Made by a program: the position numbers and the translations under genes. DNA of 64,000 nt from Glutinoglossum americanum (taxonomy: Eukaryota; Ascomycota; Geoglossomycetes; Geoglossales; Geoglossaceae): contig JAGHQL010000052.1 in NCBI GenBank assembly GCA_020080175.1, positions 1-64,000 on the forward strand, written 5' to 3'. Below the pieces are notes generated by a model. It made no database searches. It was not told the DNA's origin and was given only the letters and a program-made list of their open reading frames with translations. This document shows positions 45,521 through 56,855 of the stretch, piece after piece (the stretch's first letter is position 1; the number at the start of each line of letters is the position of its first letter).

Positions 45521-46526
45521 CTTCTCGATCCCTATCATGATATCGACAATGAGTGGCAATTACGTTATGATATCTTGAAAGACTGGGTCATTGAATGAAA
45601 TTCGCGGAGGCAGACTAACACCTTAGTGCTGACATCAGCGAATGTGATGATAGAAGTGGCAAGGCCGATTCCTATAATAGCTTCCGCCATAGCAAGAGAA
45701 TGCTCTCGGGATAGCCTTGAGCGTAGCTAGGCTTTGTGGGGGAATGAAGAAGTCATTGCTACCTAGGATTGAGCCTAATAGGTACACCGTTGTAGAGTTA
45801 GCCAGGTAGAGCAGGGTTGCGTTAGGGCTTCATAAGGCTATATTGCGAGATTCGGCGAATCCGCTCTCGAGAAGGGCCGCCACCTCATGGCAATTTAAAT
45901 TTCTACGACTTTGATCCACCATGGCCTCTCTCACCCAGGGGGCCTTCCTTTATATTCAACCATATCTCGAAATGGCGCTCGACAATTTGCGCAGGCCTAT
46001 CTCATTATCGTCTTTTAAAATGCAAGGTTGTGCGACGATACCGTTGGCCAGCTAAGGATCAAGCCCCACCATTTGTTCGCAGATCACAAGGACACTAGCC
46101 GTATCGCCGCAGTTAGCAAGCTGCCGAGGCTGAGATTTGAGTTTGCGATGCCTTGTCAGAGTGGGGTGAAGGCTAAATGGATCGTTCCCGTGATGCACCC
46201 AGTGGTAGCAAACCCACCCTAAGAGTCAATTACGATGGAAAGCCTTTGGTATTCCGGTAAACTTTTTGTAGTACCAGATTAATTATCCCAAATTTTAAAT
46301 ATCCTGAGGGAGGTTAGAAGCGGGCGAGTTGAATCACGTGTTGTGGTGTTGGCCTATTAGCGTACGCTATTCCTCAGTCGGCTAGATCATCAATCCAACA
46401 TCATTCTTTCCGACAACCGGCTCCTCACATCATTTTTACCCGCGAAAACTCTCACTCGTGGTTCACTACAAGGCCTAGTAAACCATCTCCCGGTTATCCG
46501 TCGCCAAATTATATACGCTGCCAGCA
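45521..46526. other. Intergenic, possible 5' remnant of the NB-ARC relic
   Basis: No clear gene. The first few hundred bases may hold the decayed N-terminus of the adjacent receptor relic, but I could not recognise it. Confidence 0.35.
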
Positions 46527-47519
46527 ATGAAGCAGACACGATCGGTTACTGGGCCACTTCCAGAGATCGATCACCAAGGCGCACTTGAGTCCATGAAGAG
46601 TCCTTCGGCTCTCGGGCGCCAAAGGCAACGCAAATTGATCACGGAGCAGAAGCGGGCATGGAGGTCTAATGGGGGCACCTTTCCGTTCTTCTCACTACCC
46701 CTTGAAATGCGCCAGATGATCTACTGTGAACTCTTCTTGGCTGAGGAGGCCCACTTGATGGAACATTTGAAGAGTAGAACCAAGAAATGCCGCAAATGTG
46801 TCTCGTTCTCTCGCGCATTTGGAATCCTTTTCTCGTGCCGTCAGGCTTATGAAGAGGCGAGGCATATCCTCTACGGCAAAAACCGCTTCCTGCTTCGCGA
46901 TGGGGATGTCAACGCGGTACCAGGCTTTCTAGATGGTATAGGCCATGCAAACCGCATGGCTATGTCTACTACCATCCACCTCTGGGGAGTGTATATTGAC
47001 GGCAGTGGTTGGGCCAGGTTCTGTGCGCTAGCATCTACAATGCCTCTCCGCAGTCTCGACATTAAATCGGCATATCACTCCACGCCATCGAAATCCTCTA
47101 TTGGTGCAGCCTGGGTGAAAGACCTCGCTCAAATCAGCTCTCTAGAGGGGCTTTCGTTCTTTTTCCCCCCCGGAACTCAGGGTCGTCGACCTTTGAGGTC
47201 AGGGCAACACCAACCCGTTCGAGAGTTTTTTGACTACCTTCGGGAAGAGCTGGAACAAACTAAGGGAAAGGTGTCACACCAAGAGCGCATTCAGGGCAGA
47301 TCTGTAAGTCGATGAGCAGGTACGAAAGGTCACTTTCAACGAGCTGACCAGGTTGCTAGCGACGTCTTAGTTGCTGTGGCCCCGGTACCCCATCAAGTAT
47401 TGAGATTTTTACCATGGAGTCGACGCCAAAGTTCACTCTCAAGCTTGAATATTACTCAATTCGCAGGCATAATGACGACACTGGCAATGCACATAGCCAT
47501 GCCCCCACGGCTAGCATAA
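46527..47519 (+). CDS. DUF7730 (F-box-like) fungal protein
   Basis: The main exon 46527-47303 carries the fungal DUF7730/2EXR-like motif: FPFFSLPLEMRQMIYCELFL, then ILFSCRQAYEEARHILYGKN and RFLLRDGDV. The pattern 'LPxExRxxIY...CRQxxxEA...LY' is diagnostic of this large fungal family. A strong donor (GTAAGT at 47304) and an acceptor GACCAG at 47351 extend it to a second exon 47352-47519, giving 314 residues. If the intron is retained, the protein ends three codons later at 262 residues. The basic N-terminus (RQRQRKLITEQKRAWRS) may be a nuclear signal. It is probably a small interaction domain, with no known biochemical role. Confidence 0.78.
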
Positions 47520-49223
47520 CGACAACACCACTAACGACAACGGGGTAGGGCCATGAAATCGATGACGGCAGCAGAGCAGGTGATATGGAAGGGTAGACAG
47601 ATTGTCAACACCACAGAGCGCCGTTAAGATTGTATGCAATGTTGAAGGCATGCCGATATTCGCTCCGGTGCTACCGGCGCTAGCGGTGTCATGGGCTAGG
47701 TCTACTAGCACTCCGATCTTGCCCTAATGCTACCGTAGAACCTAGCAACCTTCCTTCTTCTTGTACTCCGGTCAACCAATCAGGTCTTCATCCAACGCTA
47801 GCTTCCGTATCTCATTGCCGCACATTGTGTTGAATTTCAGTATCCCTGCTTAGCTGAGGAATGCCAGCCGAGCGAACCCCTCGCTTCTCGTCTCCTTTCC
47901 TTCTACTAAATCCCGTATTGAATTCCAGTCTCCTTGCTAGACCGTTGGCATGCCGATCATTTCCTATTCTAGCGTTGCCACTTTATACACATTATTTACG
48001 TTCTTTTATGTAGAATGCAACGCAAATTCTTGAGCTAGAATTGAGCGTATTTTTGTGTTTTGGTAAAGCTGGCCACTAGCTATAAGAAGGCGCCTGGCCG
48101 GCACACCCATTCTAGATGCGATAAGCGGCTCGACCTATTCTATTCTGCCAATGCAGTCTAAATACATACCGACTAACCATTTAGTGCGTTACTAATAAAC
48201 CAGAATTGTGGTTAACCAGTAGCACAGGACTGTTGTTGATGACCAAGCTTCCACATCTGATTGTGTTGGTGGATGCATTGCTAGGTGGTCTCACGCGGAT
48301 TTGAAGCGCTTTGATACTAAAAACCCGAAGCACCCAAGTATCTTATCAATGCGGAGGACAGGGCGGAATAGCATTCGTCAGCGAGGTAGGCGAATAGGCG
48401 AAGTGCCTACGCGGTTCGTTGAGCCATGGCGGACTAACCTGGTACCGAACTCAGTGTAAAGCTTTCGCGAGCCGAATAGGATGGAGCGGGCCTGCAAGCC
48501 GCCCGCGGTCCGCCTTGGCCATCCATAGCTTACCACGCGGGTCTAGAACCAGAATTTCCCAGAGCGCGAGTGTAGAAGCGGCATTTCCCGTCGCAGCCGT
48601 GCAACCACCCAACTGCAGCGCCAGCACCGACCCGAACAGAGCAAGACACACCTTTGCAGGATCGAGGTATGAAGGGTTTTGGTGAAGGCCGCGTGATTTA
48701 GATGGTCCGGTTCCTCCCGACTCGACACAATATAAAGACAGCTACGGCGGCTATGGCAGCCATGCGTTTAAACCCTCCGTCGACCGTCCTTTCCTTCCTC
48801 TTGACGCGGGCGGATCTCTGCTATACCGGGAATATTTCCTGGCGCACGTGGGAGTGTGAGTGGTTCCAGCCTTGCGAAACATCCCGATCTGCTTTTTTTT
48901 TCCATCTGACCACCCACCATGCAACAGGCGGCCGAGCGACTTTGTCTTGGCACTGGCCCTGGTCGTAGAATCCACCACTCAGGCTAATAGTCGGGAGCAG
49001 TTAAATAGGCAGCTGCAGCCCCGCTGCACTGTAGGGAGTTTTTCGGCAGGAGCTGAATTGCGATAAGGCAATCTCAAGTTCTTGGTTCTTGGGGATTTCG
49101 CTAATTATAATTCGTGGGGGCCAAATTTTTAAATTGGAGGGTGTGTTTTAAGAGGCGAGGATCACCTCTTCTCCGCTCCTCAGCTCACGTCGCTCTTTCT
49201 ACTGAAGATTTGGCAATTGCAAA
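47520..49223. other. Long intergenic region
   Basis: About 1.7 kb with no recognisable gene. A weak diverged tandem similarity (TTGAATTTCAG at 47830, TTGAATTCCAG at 47918) is present. Confidence 0.4.
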
Positions 49224-51272
49224 ATGGCAGGCGAACGCCCTAAAGTCGCCATCACGAAAGGTCGTGCCTCTGCATTCCTGCAATGCCTGGTGCACATCAT
49301 CCCCATCGGCATCACCATGGTAGTCCTGTCCCTGAACGTGCGCAATCATTACTATGCAGACGTAGGGACGCCCCGGCTGAACTCGAAGCTCGAGGCCTTG
49401 CAGTTCGCGGCAAAGGTACACGAGGGCTTTATCATCGCATCGCTCACGGCAGTCGTGCTGTACCACGTCCGATCGGATTTGGTGGGGGGAACTGGAGTCC
49501 CCTTCTCGGTGCTGACGGCTGGGTATCAGATTGGGCAGATCAGGCCGCTTTGGCGCTATGAACTGTGGGCGGGGCTCATTATGCCCGGGAGGCTGAAGAG
49601 ACAGCTCCCGCTGGCACTGACGGTGATTCTATCGTTACTTCTGGCAGCGGTGTCAGGGCCCGCATCAGCCATTACGATGATTCCAAGACTCGATTGGTGG
49701 ATGCAACGTACCGTCGTAAACTACGTATCCATCCCGACGTCCAACTTGTGGCCAACCAGCCTAACCAGTGCGAACGCGCCCTCGGGCTGCTTTCACGAGG
49801 CAGCTAACAGGGATATTTCTTGCCCAAGTGCCGGATTCTTGACGATCATGCAATCCTGCTTGTTTGGAGGAATCTCATACGTTGGGCATATAAACGTCAC
49901 GTTCCAGCAAGGCGACAGCACTCGCACCCTTGCTGTCGAGCCCGTTGGTGCTGCTAGCATCAATCCCGATTCAGGCCACGATACCATCGCAAGCGACCCT
50001 TACGTCTTCAGAGCCTCGTCTCTTAGCCAGACCATGTCTGACTACCTTTGGGAGTACTGGTCGCAAAACCAACCATTGTTCGCTGGATTATCTGACGTCT
50101 CTCGTAATCAAGTGAAGATTTCACTCTTTGATGGCAACATCACGGCCTACAGGCCCCAAGTCGAGGTTCAATGCGCCCAGGACAACAACTACACGACCGG
50201 AGAAATGGCTTTCCCGCACGATCGTCTGACAGTCGACCCCGGTCGAGGCGCGACGTGGAAATTTGATCCGAGGACGGTGTTCAAATTCAACGATACACGG
50301 CTGCAGAATGACACTCAGTTTGCATGGATGGATGTCTCCTCGGGCGCTTCGAGACCTTCGATCGGCGCAGCGATTCTGGTACCTGATTCATACTATGGTG
50401 GTAACCCCACGACAAAGTCTGTTGTTGTGTGCACGGTGGACGCTTGGTGGGTGCCTGTGGCAATGTGGCTCGACCCGGGACTTGACAATTACACACATCA
50501 AGATAGCTCTTTCTACGACTTCACTAAACCTAAGCACGGCAACCCGCCAACGCACATCCTCATCGACTCTAGTTGGGCTCAATCTCTGAACATTCGCCCT
50601 GCAGGCTATAGCCCTACGATTATCCAAGATCTTTTTAGCGCGATGCTACAGAATAGCACCGCAGACTTTACGCCTGCGAGCGAGGCTCCAATGATGGCCT
50701 TCATCCTCTCCTTTCTACTAACCGATGGGCTTGCCAGAGTAGCGAACTTCGAAGATAGCCCATTTAGCTCCAGCCAGAGCAAAGAAACCCCATACAACCT
50801 CTACTTCAACAACTTCCGCCTTGGCTACGGCTACGGCCTCAAAGGCGCCGTCGTCAAGCTAGCCGTCGTGATCCTCCTCCTCCACACGCTCGTCGCGCTC
50901 ATCCACACGTTCTCTATCTTCGGCTCGGGGCGGGGCTACAAAAGCTGGTCTACGATGGAAGAACTGCTCACGCTGGCAATGAACTCGCCACCGACGATGG
51001 CGCTGAACAACACGTGCGCGGGCATCGGGGACATCGAGACGTGGAAGAAGATCGTGAAGGTCAGGGAGGGAACGAAGCCGAGCGATGTGGGAGCTTCAGC
51101 ACCTCGCGAGACGCCAGGCCATTTGGTTCTGACATTCGAGGATCGGAATGCGAGCGTGGGTGATAAGGAGACGTCCGGGGGTGAGAGCGGAACAGCCGAA
51201 AACGGGATGCTTCAGCCTAACACCTCTTATGGCACGCCCAGATGGAATGAGCGGGTGGCTGACCAAGCTTAA
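49224..51272 (+). CDS. Large fungal membrane protein with ectodomain
   Basis: Intronless gene of 682 residues. Hydrophobic segments at about 15-37 (LQCLVHIIPIGITMVVLSL), 68-82 (GFIIASLTAVVLYHV) and 125-150 (LPLALTVILSLLLAAVSGPA) precede a roughly 400-residue hydrophilic stretch. That stretch has several N-glycosylation sequons (NVT, NIT, NYT, NDT, NST) and a few cysteines, as expected for an extracellular or lumenal domain. A last hydrophobic segment at about 552-580 (KLAVVILLLHTLVALIHTF) leads to a roughly 100-residue polar C-terminal tail (SWSTMEELLTLAMNSPPT). This layout occurs in an uncharacterised family common in Pezizomycotina, whose function is unknown. The Met at 49224 fits the first membrane segment. 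The gene looks intact. Confidence 0.85.
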   Translation: MAGERPKVAITKGRASAFLQCLVHIIPIGITMVVLSLNVRNHYYADVGTPRLNSKLEALQFAAKVHEGFIIASLTAVVLYHVRSDLVGGTGVPFSVLTAGYQIGQIRPLWRYELWAGLIMPGRLKRQLPLALTVILSLLLAAVSGPASAITMIPRLDWWMQRTVVNYVSIPTSNLWPTSLTSANAPSGCFHEAANRDISCPSAGFLTIMQSCLFGGISYVGHINVTFQQGDSTRTLAVEPVGAASINPDSGHDTIASDPYVFRASSLSQTMSDYLWEYWSQNQPLFAGLSDVSRNQVKISLFDGNITAYRPQVEVQCAQDNNYTTGEMAFPHDRLTVDPGRGATWKFDPRTVFKFNDTRLQNDTQFAWMDVSSGASRPSIGAAILVPDSYYGGNPTTKSVVVCTVDAWWVPVAMWLDPGLDNYTHQDSSFYDFTKPKHGNPPTHILIDSSWAQSLNIRPAGYSPTIIQDLFSAMLQNSTADFTPASEAPMMAFILSFLLTDGLARVANFEDSPFSSSQSKETPYNLYFNNFRLGYGYGLKGAVVKLAVVILLLHTLVALIHTFSIFGSGRGYKSWSTMEELLTLAMNSPPTMALNNTCAGIGDIETWKKIVKVREGTKPSDVGASAPRETPGHLVLTFEDRNASVGDKETSGGESGTAENGMLQPNTSYGTPRWNERVADQA

Positions 51273-52979
51273 AAAGCCCCATTCGAGGAGATATGTATAA
51301 TACCCGATTTATTAGTGGTCACCTTCTCCTAGTCTAAAGGGTATGTGGTGTGTGGCGAGCGGTGGATAATAACTCTCCTAGGTTAGCAGTATCTAGAAAA
51401 CCGGGGCTTGGGGTTAAATTTCCCTATTGGTATTGTAAGGGTTAGATGTATTGGATGTAGGTTGCAACACTGCTCTATACCTTAGCAAGACGGGGAGTTT
51501 GATGTGCCTATTGGTGAAGAGCACGAAGTGATGACTGCCCATCTTCGCGTCGAGATATAGGCCGTTAAGGGACTTAGAAAACCCTCTACTTAGATTGTCC
51601 GCCATCCCCTCGGTGGATATGATTCCACTAGAAAACAGATAGCTCGGGAATCTCCCTTTATATTTATTTCTATATCTAAGTCTTCGCCGCAATATAACCT
51701 ATGACTGCATCCAGATGCCCTAAACCGTACAATGCTGGTTGGGGTCGCGCCGCTCTATGGGGTTATCGTTATGTGGTTGGGCGGCGCGACATATATCACT
51801 GTGAGAGAAATTCTGAGAGTTTGGGTGGTCGCCCCTCCTGGATGTGTTCTCTTGTGCTCGGAGAAGCCTTGTCCATGTGAATGTGTACCGGCTGTGGCAA
51901 ATCAGCTTGCCTGACCTGAGGCCGATGGAGTACGCTCTCTAGCTAGTTCGGGTCGGTGGCTAGAGGGACATGGTGGTCTCGGTCGAGTCGGACTCAACCT
52001 TTAGATTTTTGGGATTCGCTCTTATGTGAAAGGCTCTGGCCGGTATTGAGGAGGCAAAAGTTCGGCCGGTGGGTGGAAGGATGATTGATTCTGGAAGGAT
52101 CTGCCCCTGCCAAGGCTATTGCTAATGAGCGGACTCTGAATTACCCTCCACAGTATGCTCTAGAATATAACACAAAAAGGGTATGTTGTATGCACATATA
52201 TATCCTTATAGGTGCTCCATACTTTATAAAATGGAGTAGAATAAAGTTTCTGCACCCGTTGCCGCTTTTATTCGGATTGCAAGAGGGTGACATGAAATGC
52301 CATATTGCCTTGAGTCGCCGTCAGGCTTCCGCGTAACTCCGCAGTTAAGAATAGCAAGCACCTAGTCCACGCAACCCCTAATCAAACCTTTGCAATACAA
52401 GTTGTGGAGGGCTAAGCCTGTTCCGGCTCAAAGTAACTCTCGCTTTACCGATGGGCCAGTTTAGCCGACAAAGGGACAGTTTTCTGACGGGCCCGCAATA
52501 ACAAGCGAACGGCTAGAGACATATCCGTTAATCAAAGCTTTGTTCCTATCGCTAACAGATGAAAGATAAAGCTCGAGCAAGCTTGCTAGCTTCGCTAACC
52601 TGAAAGGTGTTCTGGCCGTGCTGGTCTGTCGGTTAGTGAGAATGAGACCTGAAGTAAGAGTGGGTTTCGGATTTCCAAAGAAAGCTGGATAAACGGAGAA
52701 ATAGTGGCGTAATCCCGTCCGACTGCTACTAATGAAGCAAGTATAGATAAAGAAGTCCATGGAGGCGAGGTAGCGGATGAGGAGGGAGTGGAGGTTATGG
52801 AAAGTATCTTAGCATCGCACGTGATCTTGTACTCTGCCCCAAATTTGCACAGCCCCACCAGGCAGCAACCCAACCAATGGACCTCCAATCCCGATTCCAT
52901 GGCCTTTTGAAGGCCCTATTTGGGATTCCACATGCTTGGATGAGCTAATTTGTCCCTTGGGGTCCCACTAGAATAGGAT
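51273..52979. other. Long intergenic region
   Basis: About 1.7 kb without a convincing gene. Small open frames on both strands have no domain features. Confidence 0.4.
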
Positions 52980-55900
52980 ATGGAACCCACTATCACCATT
53001 GTTGGCTTCGCTGCCAGCCTCGCGACGCTTGCAACATTAGTAATCAATAGCTCAAAGACCTTATACAACCTCCGCCGAAGACTCAAAAACGCGCCAGAAG
53101 ATATCACGCGCCTTTTGCATCAATTAAGAGACTATGAGGGTCTTCTCTGTGAAGTGCAACACCGGTTGCAGCAGGACAACCAGGGCAATACTCCCGGCCT
53201 TCAGATGTTGCTCGCCCGCGTGGCGGAACAAATGAAGGAGGATATGGAGGGTTTCGCGGGTGCAATACAGAGAGTGAACGGTCTCCTTGATGGCCATACT
53301 AACATTACCTCTGGGAAACTTCTAACATTGCGGATCCGGCACATTCTCCAAGAAGATGTTGTACGGGAGTATCAGCGCTTAATATCTTCCCATGTCGGAA
53401 CTCTGACGCTTTTACTCTCGATCCTGAGCAAGTAAGTGCATCACAACGCCTCATTGCATAAGGAGATAGAATATCTAATAGGGAGTCTACGCGCAACTAA
53501 AGCCGAAAGCTTGACGCGATCTCAAATCGCGCGGCCCAGCTTTCAGCAATAAGCAGCGCGAGGTTCGAATTCGTCTGCTCTGCGCTAACGAATCTCCACT
53601 CGTCACAGAATGCCCAGCATAAGCTCCACCAGTCAGCCCTTACTAATATAGAGGGCCACCTTCAGAAGTTGCAAGGACAGCTCAGCCTTAGTGCCGTCCA
53701 CCCAAGCCGTATATCCAGCAGTGGGCGTAGCGCCAGCGGTAGAGCGGCAGCCAGCAACTGCCATGCGACCGCCGTCATCGGGAGGACCCAGCACTTTTCA
53801 CTGCCATTCTGGAAGGTCGTCACAACTCACAATTCCGCCGTTGAGAAAGGTTCACGCAGCCGCCATCGCCACATTCTCACTTTCGTCCCGCCGCCCTGGC
53901 TCTCATATATTGTTCTTCAATGGGAGTTTCAGATGTGCGAGGCCACCGGCGGTGGTCTTCCGAGAATGTCGCTGTCACTGACGCCGGTGAGCTATAACCC
54001 GAGTCCGGAATTCAGGGCCGCGATAACGAATTTCGACATCGCGGAACTGCGGAGGCTGTTTCGTGAGGGTGCCGCGCGGCCAACGGACTATGTCTTGCTG
54101 CGTAAACCGATGTCTTTACTTGAGGTGAGTATTAGAATCCACCTGACTAGTCAATCGTTCCTCGAACCTATTTAATCGATTTATTTTTCTAAATTAGGCT
54201 TTTGCTATGCGGGTAGAGAAACCGAATTGTCGGTACGGAGCTCTAGCAATGTACAAATTTCTGCTCAAAGAAGGCTGTGGAAACGACGATCCTATGTATG
54301 TCTAACCGCACCTTTATTGCGAGGATTCACTGACGGTATAGCCTGGCCTCGCTCCATTCCCGAGTCCTGATATCTCTTGCAAAACGGTCCCAGCCACAGC
54401 TGAGAGAGTCCCTGGATGCCTTCTTGGGCCATGGGGGCAATATGTTCTGGCGACACGGCAGCCAGGGAACTATCATGTCACTGATCATGCGCCACGGCGC
54501 GACATTTGATTGCGTTCATGATTATCTTTTTCGCCAACCGGAGCCATGGACGGCCAGCGAGCTTTCACCTATCGATAGGTGGCTTGTCGGAATACTTGCG
54601 CATACAGACGAGCGTTTCCGTAGAGCGCTCCAACACTATCTTAACTCGTACCGGTCGCTATTCTACACCTCGCGGACCTCCCGCTCATCGGATGCCGTTT
54701 TTGACATCGACTCCATTGTTGCTGAGGTCCAAAGCGCACCTACCAGGGATAGAATCGAGTTGTTAAAGATCCTCAGCAAATGGGGCACAGGAGCAATGTT
54801 TCTTCCATTTTTAAGAGCTGGGTTTGATATTAACGAGACAGTCAGTAATGAGTTGACGCCATGGTTGCGGCTGAGCTACCTTGGCAAAGCTGTGAGATGG
54901 GGCAATCCTGACACCTTCAGGACTCTGCTGGATGCCGGCGCTGCGCCGGTATGGGCGCTAACCTATCTCTCTCGTCATCCAACATCACTTCCGCCAACTA
55001 AGTATCCGACGTCGAGAAGGGAAATGATACTAACTTTAGTAGAACGGGCAGAGCCCGAACACCTAGCGCAAAGAGAGGAGGAAATGCTTTCACTCCTACT
55101 GAGGTCAGACGAGATCCGTGGATATTGCCCAACGGCGGCGGACAAACTCATCGATAGGTTCTTCCTCAAGCGAAACGACACTTTCATACAAGAGGCACCG
55201 GAACTACTTAACAGCTACATTCTCATCGCCATCATCCTCGACCTCCCCGCAATCTTGCAGTCACTCCTTGACCACGGCTTCTGCATCAACGGAAACCAAA
55301 AGATCGGTACGCTCCACGGCGGCAACCGCGTCGTGATCAAGGGTGACGTCGTCGGTAAGTTCACTTGGCTGACATTCGCAACGCACTTTGGGCGCGCGGC
55401 ATGCGTCAAGCCCCTCCTCGATAATGGCGCGAGTACCACGAGGCGGGATCCCTGTGGTCGGACTGCCCTCCAGATAGCGGAAGAATATTCTGCGGGACCG
55501 CATCCTCGCGCTGCTGTTGTGCTGAATATTTGGCCGTACCAACCGCGGCAGCGGCTCGTATCGGCTGAGGATGATGCAGAAACTTCAGCAGCTTTGCGAC
55601 TCGCTGCGGGCATGCAACGTGGTGTCTCTTCCGGGGGGCCTCGGAGTCGTGGGAAGAACAGGGTGCTGCCACAAGTCTTCGGTACGTTACCCCCATACCT
55701 ATGCCAAATCAAATATTGAACGGCTTCTCCAGCCTCCATATGCTCCATCTTTCAACACCTTGAGGGCTTCGTACCGCTTCCAAACCAGAAATCCATTCAA
55801 TTCCGGCAACAAATGGCAGCACTCCGGAACACCGTCATGAAACTCTCGCGTCTATCCATTACCGAGGTTCTATTGCTGGGAATCAGCTACTTCGCCTCAT

Positions 55901-55980
55901 TAGTAGCGCTGCTATTCTATGGGATCGCACGTCTTTTCCCGAAACCAAGAAGCCAGCCATCCCCAGCTCGTTGGGATTAA
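52980..55980 (+). CDS. Ankyrin-like protein with STAND N-terminus and C-terminal membrane anchor
   Basis: Five exons, 52980-53431, about 53503-54124, 54198-54295, 54342-55681 and 55733-55980, with introns of 71, 73, 46 and 51 nt, give 919 residues. The second exon's left border is the least certain. Residues 1-150 resemble the fungal STAND N-terminal helical domain (ITIVGFAASLATLATLVINS, LYNLRRRLKNAPEDI). A middle block (TQHFSLPFWKVV, EFRAAITNFDIAELRRLFRE) is typical of fungal proteins that combine this N-terminus with degenerate ankyrin units. Ankyrin-like pieces follow (LGKAVRWGNPDTFRTLLDAG, HFGRAACVKPLLDNGAS, DPCGRTALQIAEEY). The end, ITEVLLLGISYFASLVALLF and then GIARLFPKPR, is one membrane helix with a basic stop, so it is probably tail-anchored. 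There is no NTPase domain. Function unknown; a non-NTPase relative of NLR-like sensors is a reasonable inference. Confidence 0.8.
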
Positions 55981-56855
55981 CCCTAGCTGGGGCGGCACCA
56001 CAAAAACACGGTTCTGGTCACTAGAATTCTAGTGGGTTTGTAGGCAGGGATGTGGGTGGGGATCTGGAGGCTAAGGCAGCGACGAGCGTGGGAAAGGGAG
56101 AATATGTCGATACTGTGTTGCCAGTTATTCTCGTTTGGCGAAAGAGGATAAAGCATAGGGCGTTAATCTATCGACAACCAAACCGAGTATGAGATGGCCC
56201 CTCCCAGTCGGCTTCTTCGAGGACAGCTTTGGCTGGGCAGTAGCTATATGGCCTCCGGCGTTGCTCTAGATAAATAAGGAAGGACCAATTCCAATCATCG
56301 CTGTCAGTCGTTATTCGCTCGGTATACCAACAACGATGAATCACATATCGGCGTAGATTCTCTAATAGGCCCCATACCAAGCTTTTTTGTTTTTTCATGG
56401 TGAGTGCTGCCGCTCTTCTATCCGCTTTAGAAACACCTCAAAATCGCTGACGTAGATATTGCAAGTTGCAGCATTTCCACGCTTTTCGGGCGGTAGCTGT
56501 CTACCACTCGCCGTGCTGCGATCTTTCTAGGAGGGAGTAGATGAGGTGATATTCTATTGCTCAAAAGTGGAGATAGTCGTTACTTGAGTGCGGCGTGGGA
56601 TCTCGCGCTACGTAGAGGCGGTTCTATCAGATGTTAGAAATGAATAGATCTTGTTGTCCTACCGAACTACATAGTCGAGCTGCCCTCCGGAATAAAGTAA
56701 TTAAGAATCTTTCAAACACTAAGCACCGCTTCACTATCTGCCGTAAAGAAAGGCTACAAAAGCTTTTTAAAGAGGGTATTTGGTGTTCCTTCTTAGGATG
56801 ATCTGTCAGGGCGCGTTACTATGCATGCGGTTCTATGACGGACATAGAGTTATAA
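55981..56855. other. Intergenic between convergent genes
   Basis: No gene recognised. This lies between the 3' ends of the ankyrin-like gene and the shikimate dehydrogenase gene. Confidence 0.4.

Noticed and set aside
47830-47945. Diverged tandem similarity TTGAATTTCAG / TTGAATTCCAG
   Set aside because: Similarity is limited to about 30 bases and too weak to call an element.
55215-55748. 177-residue minus-strand open frame
   Set aside because: Antisense shadow of the last large exon of the ankyrin-like gene.
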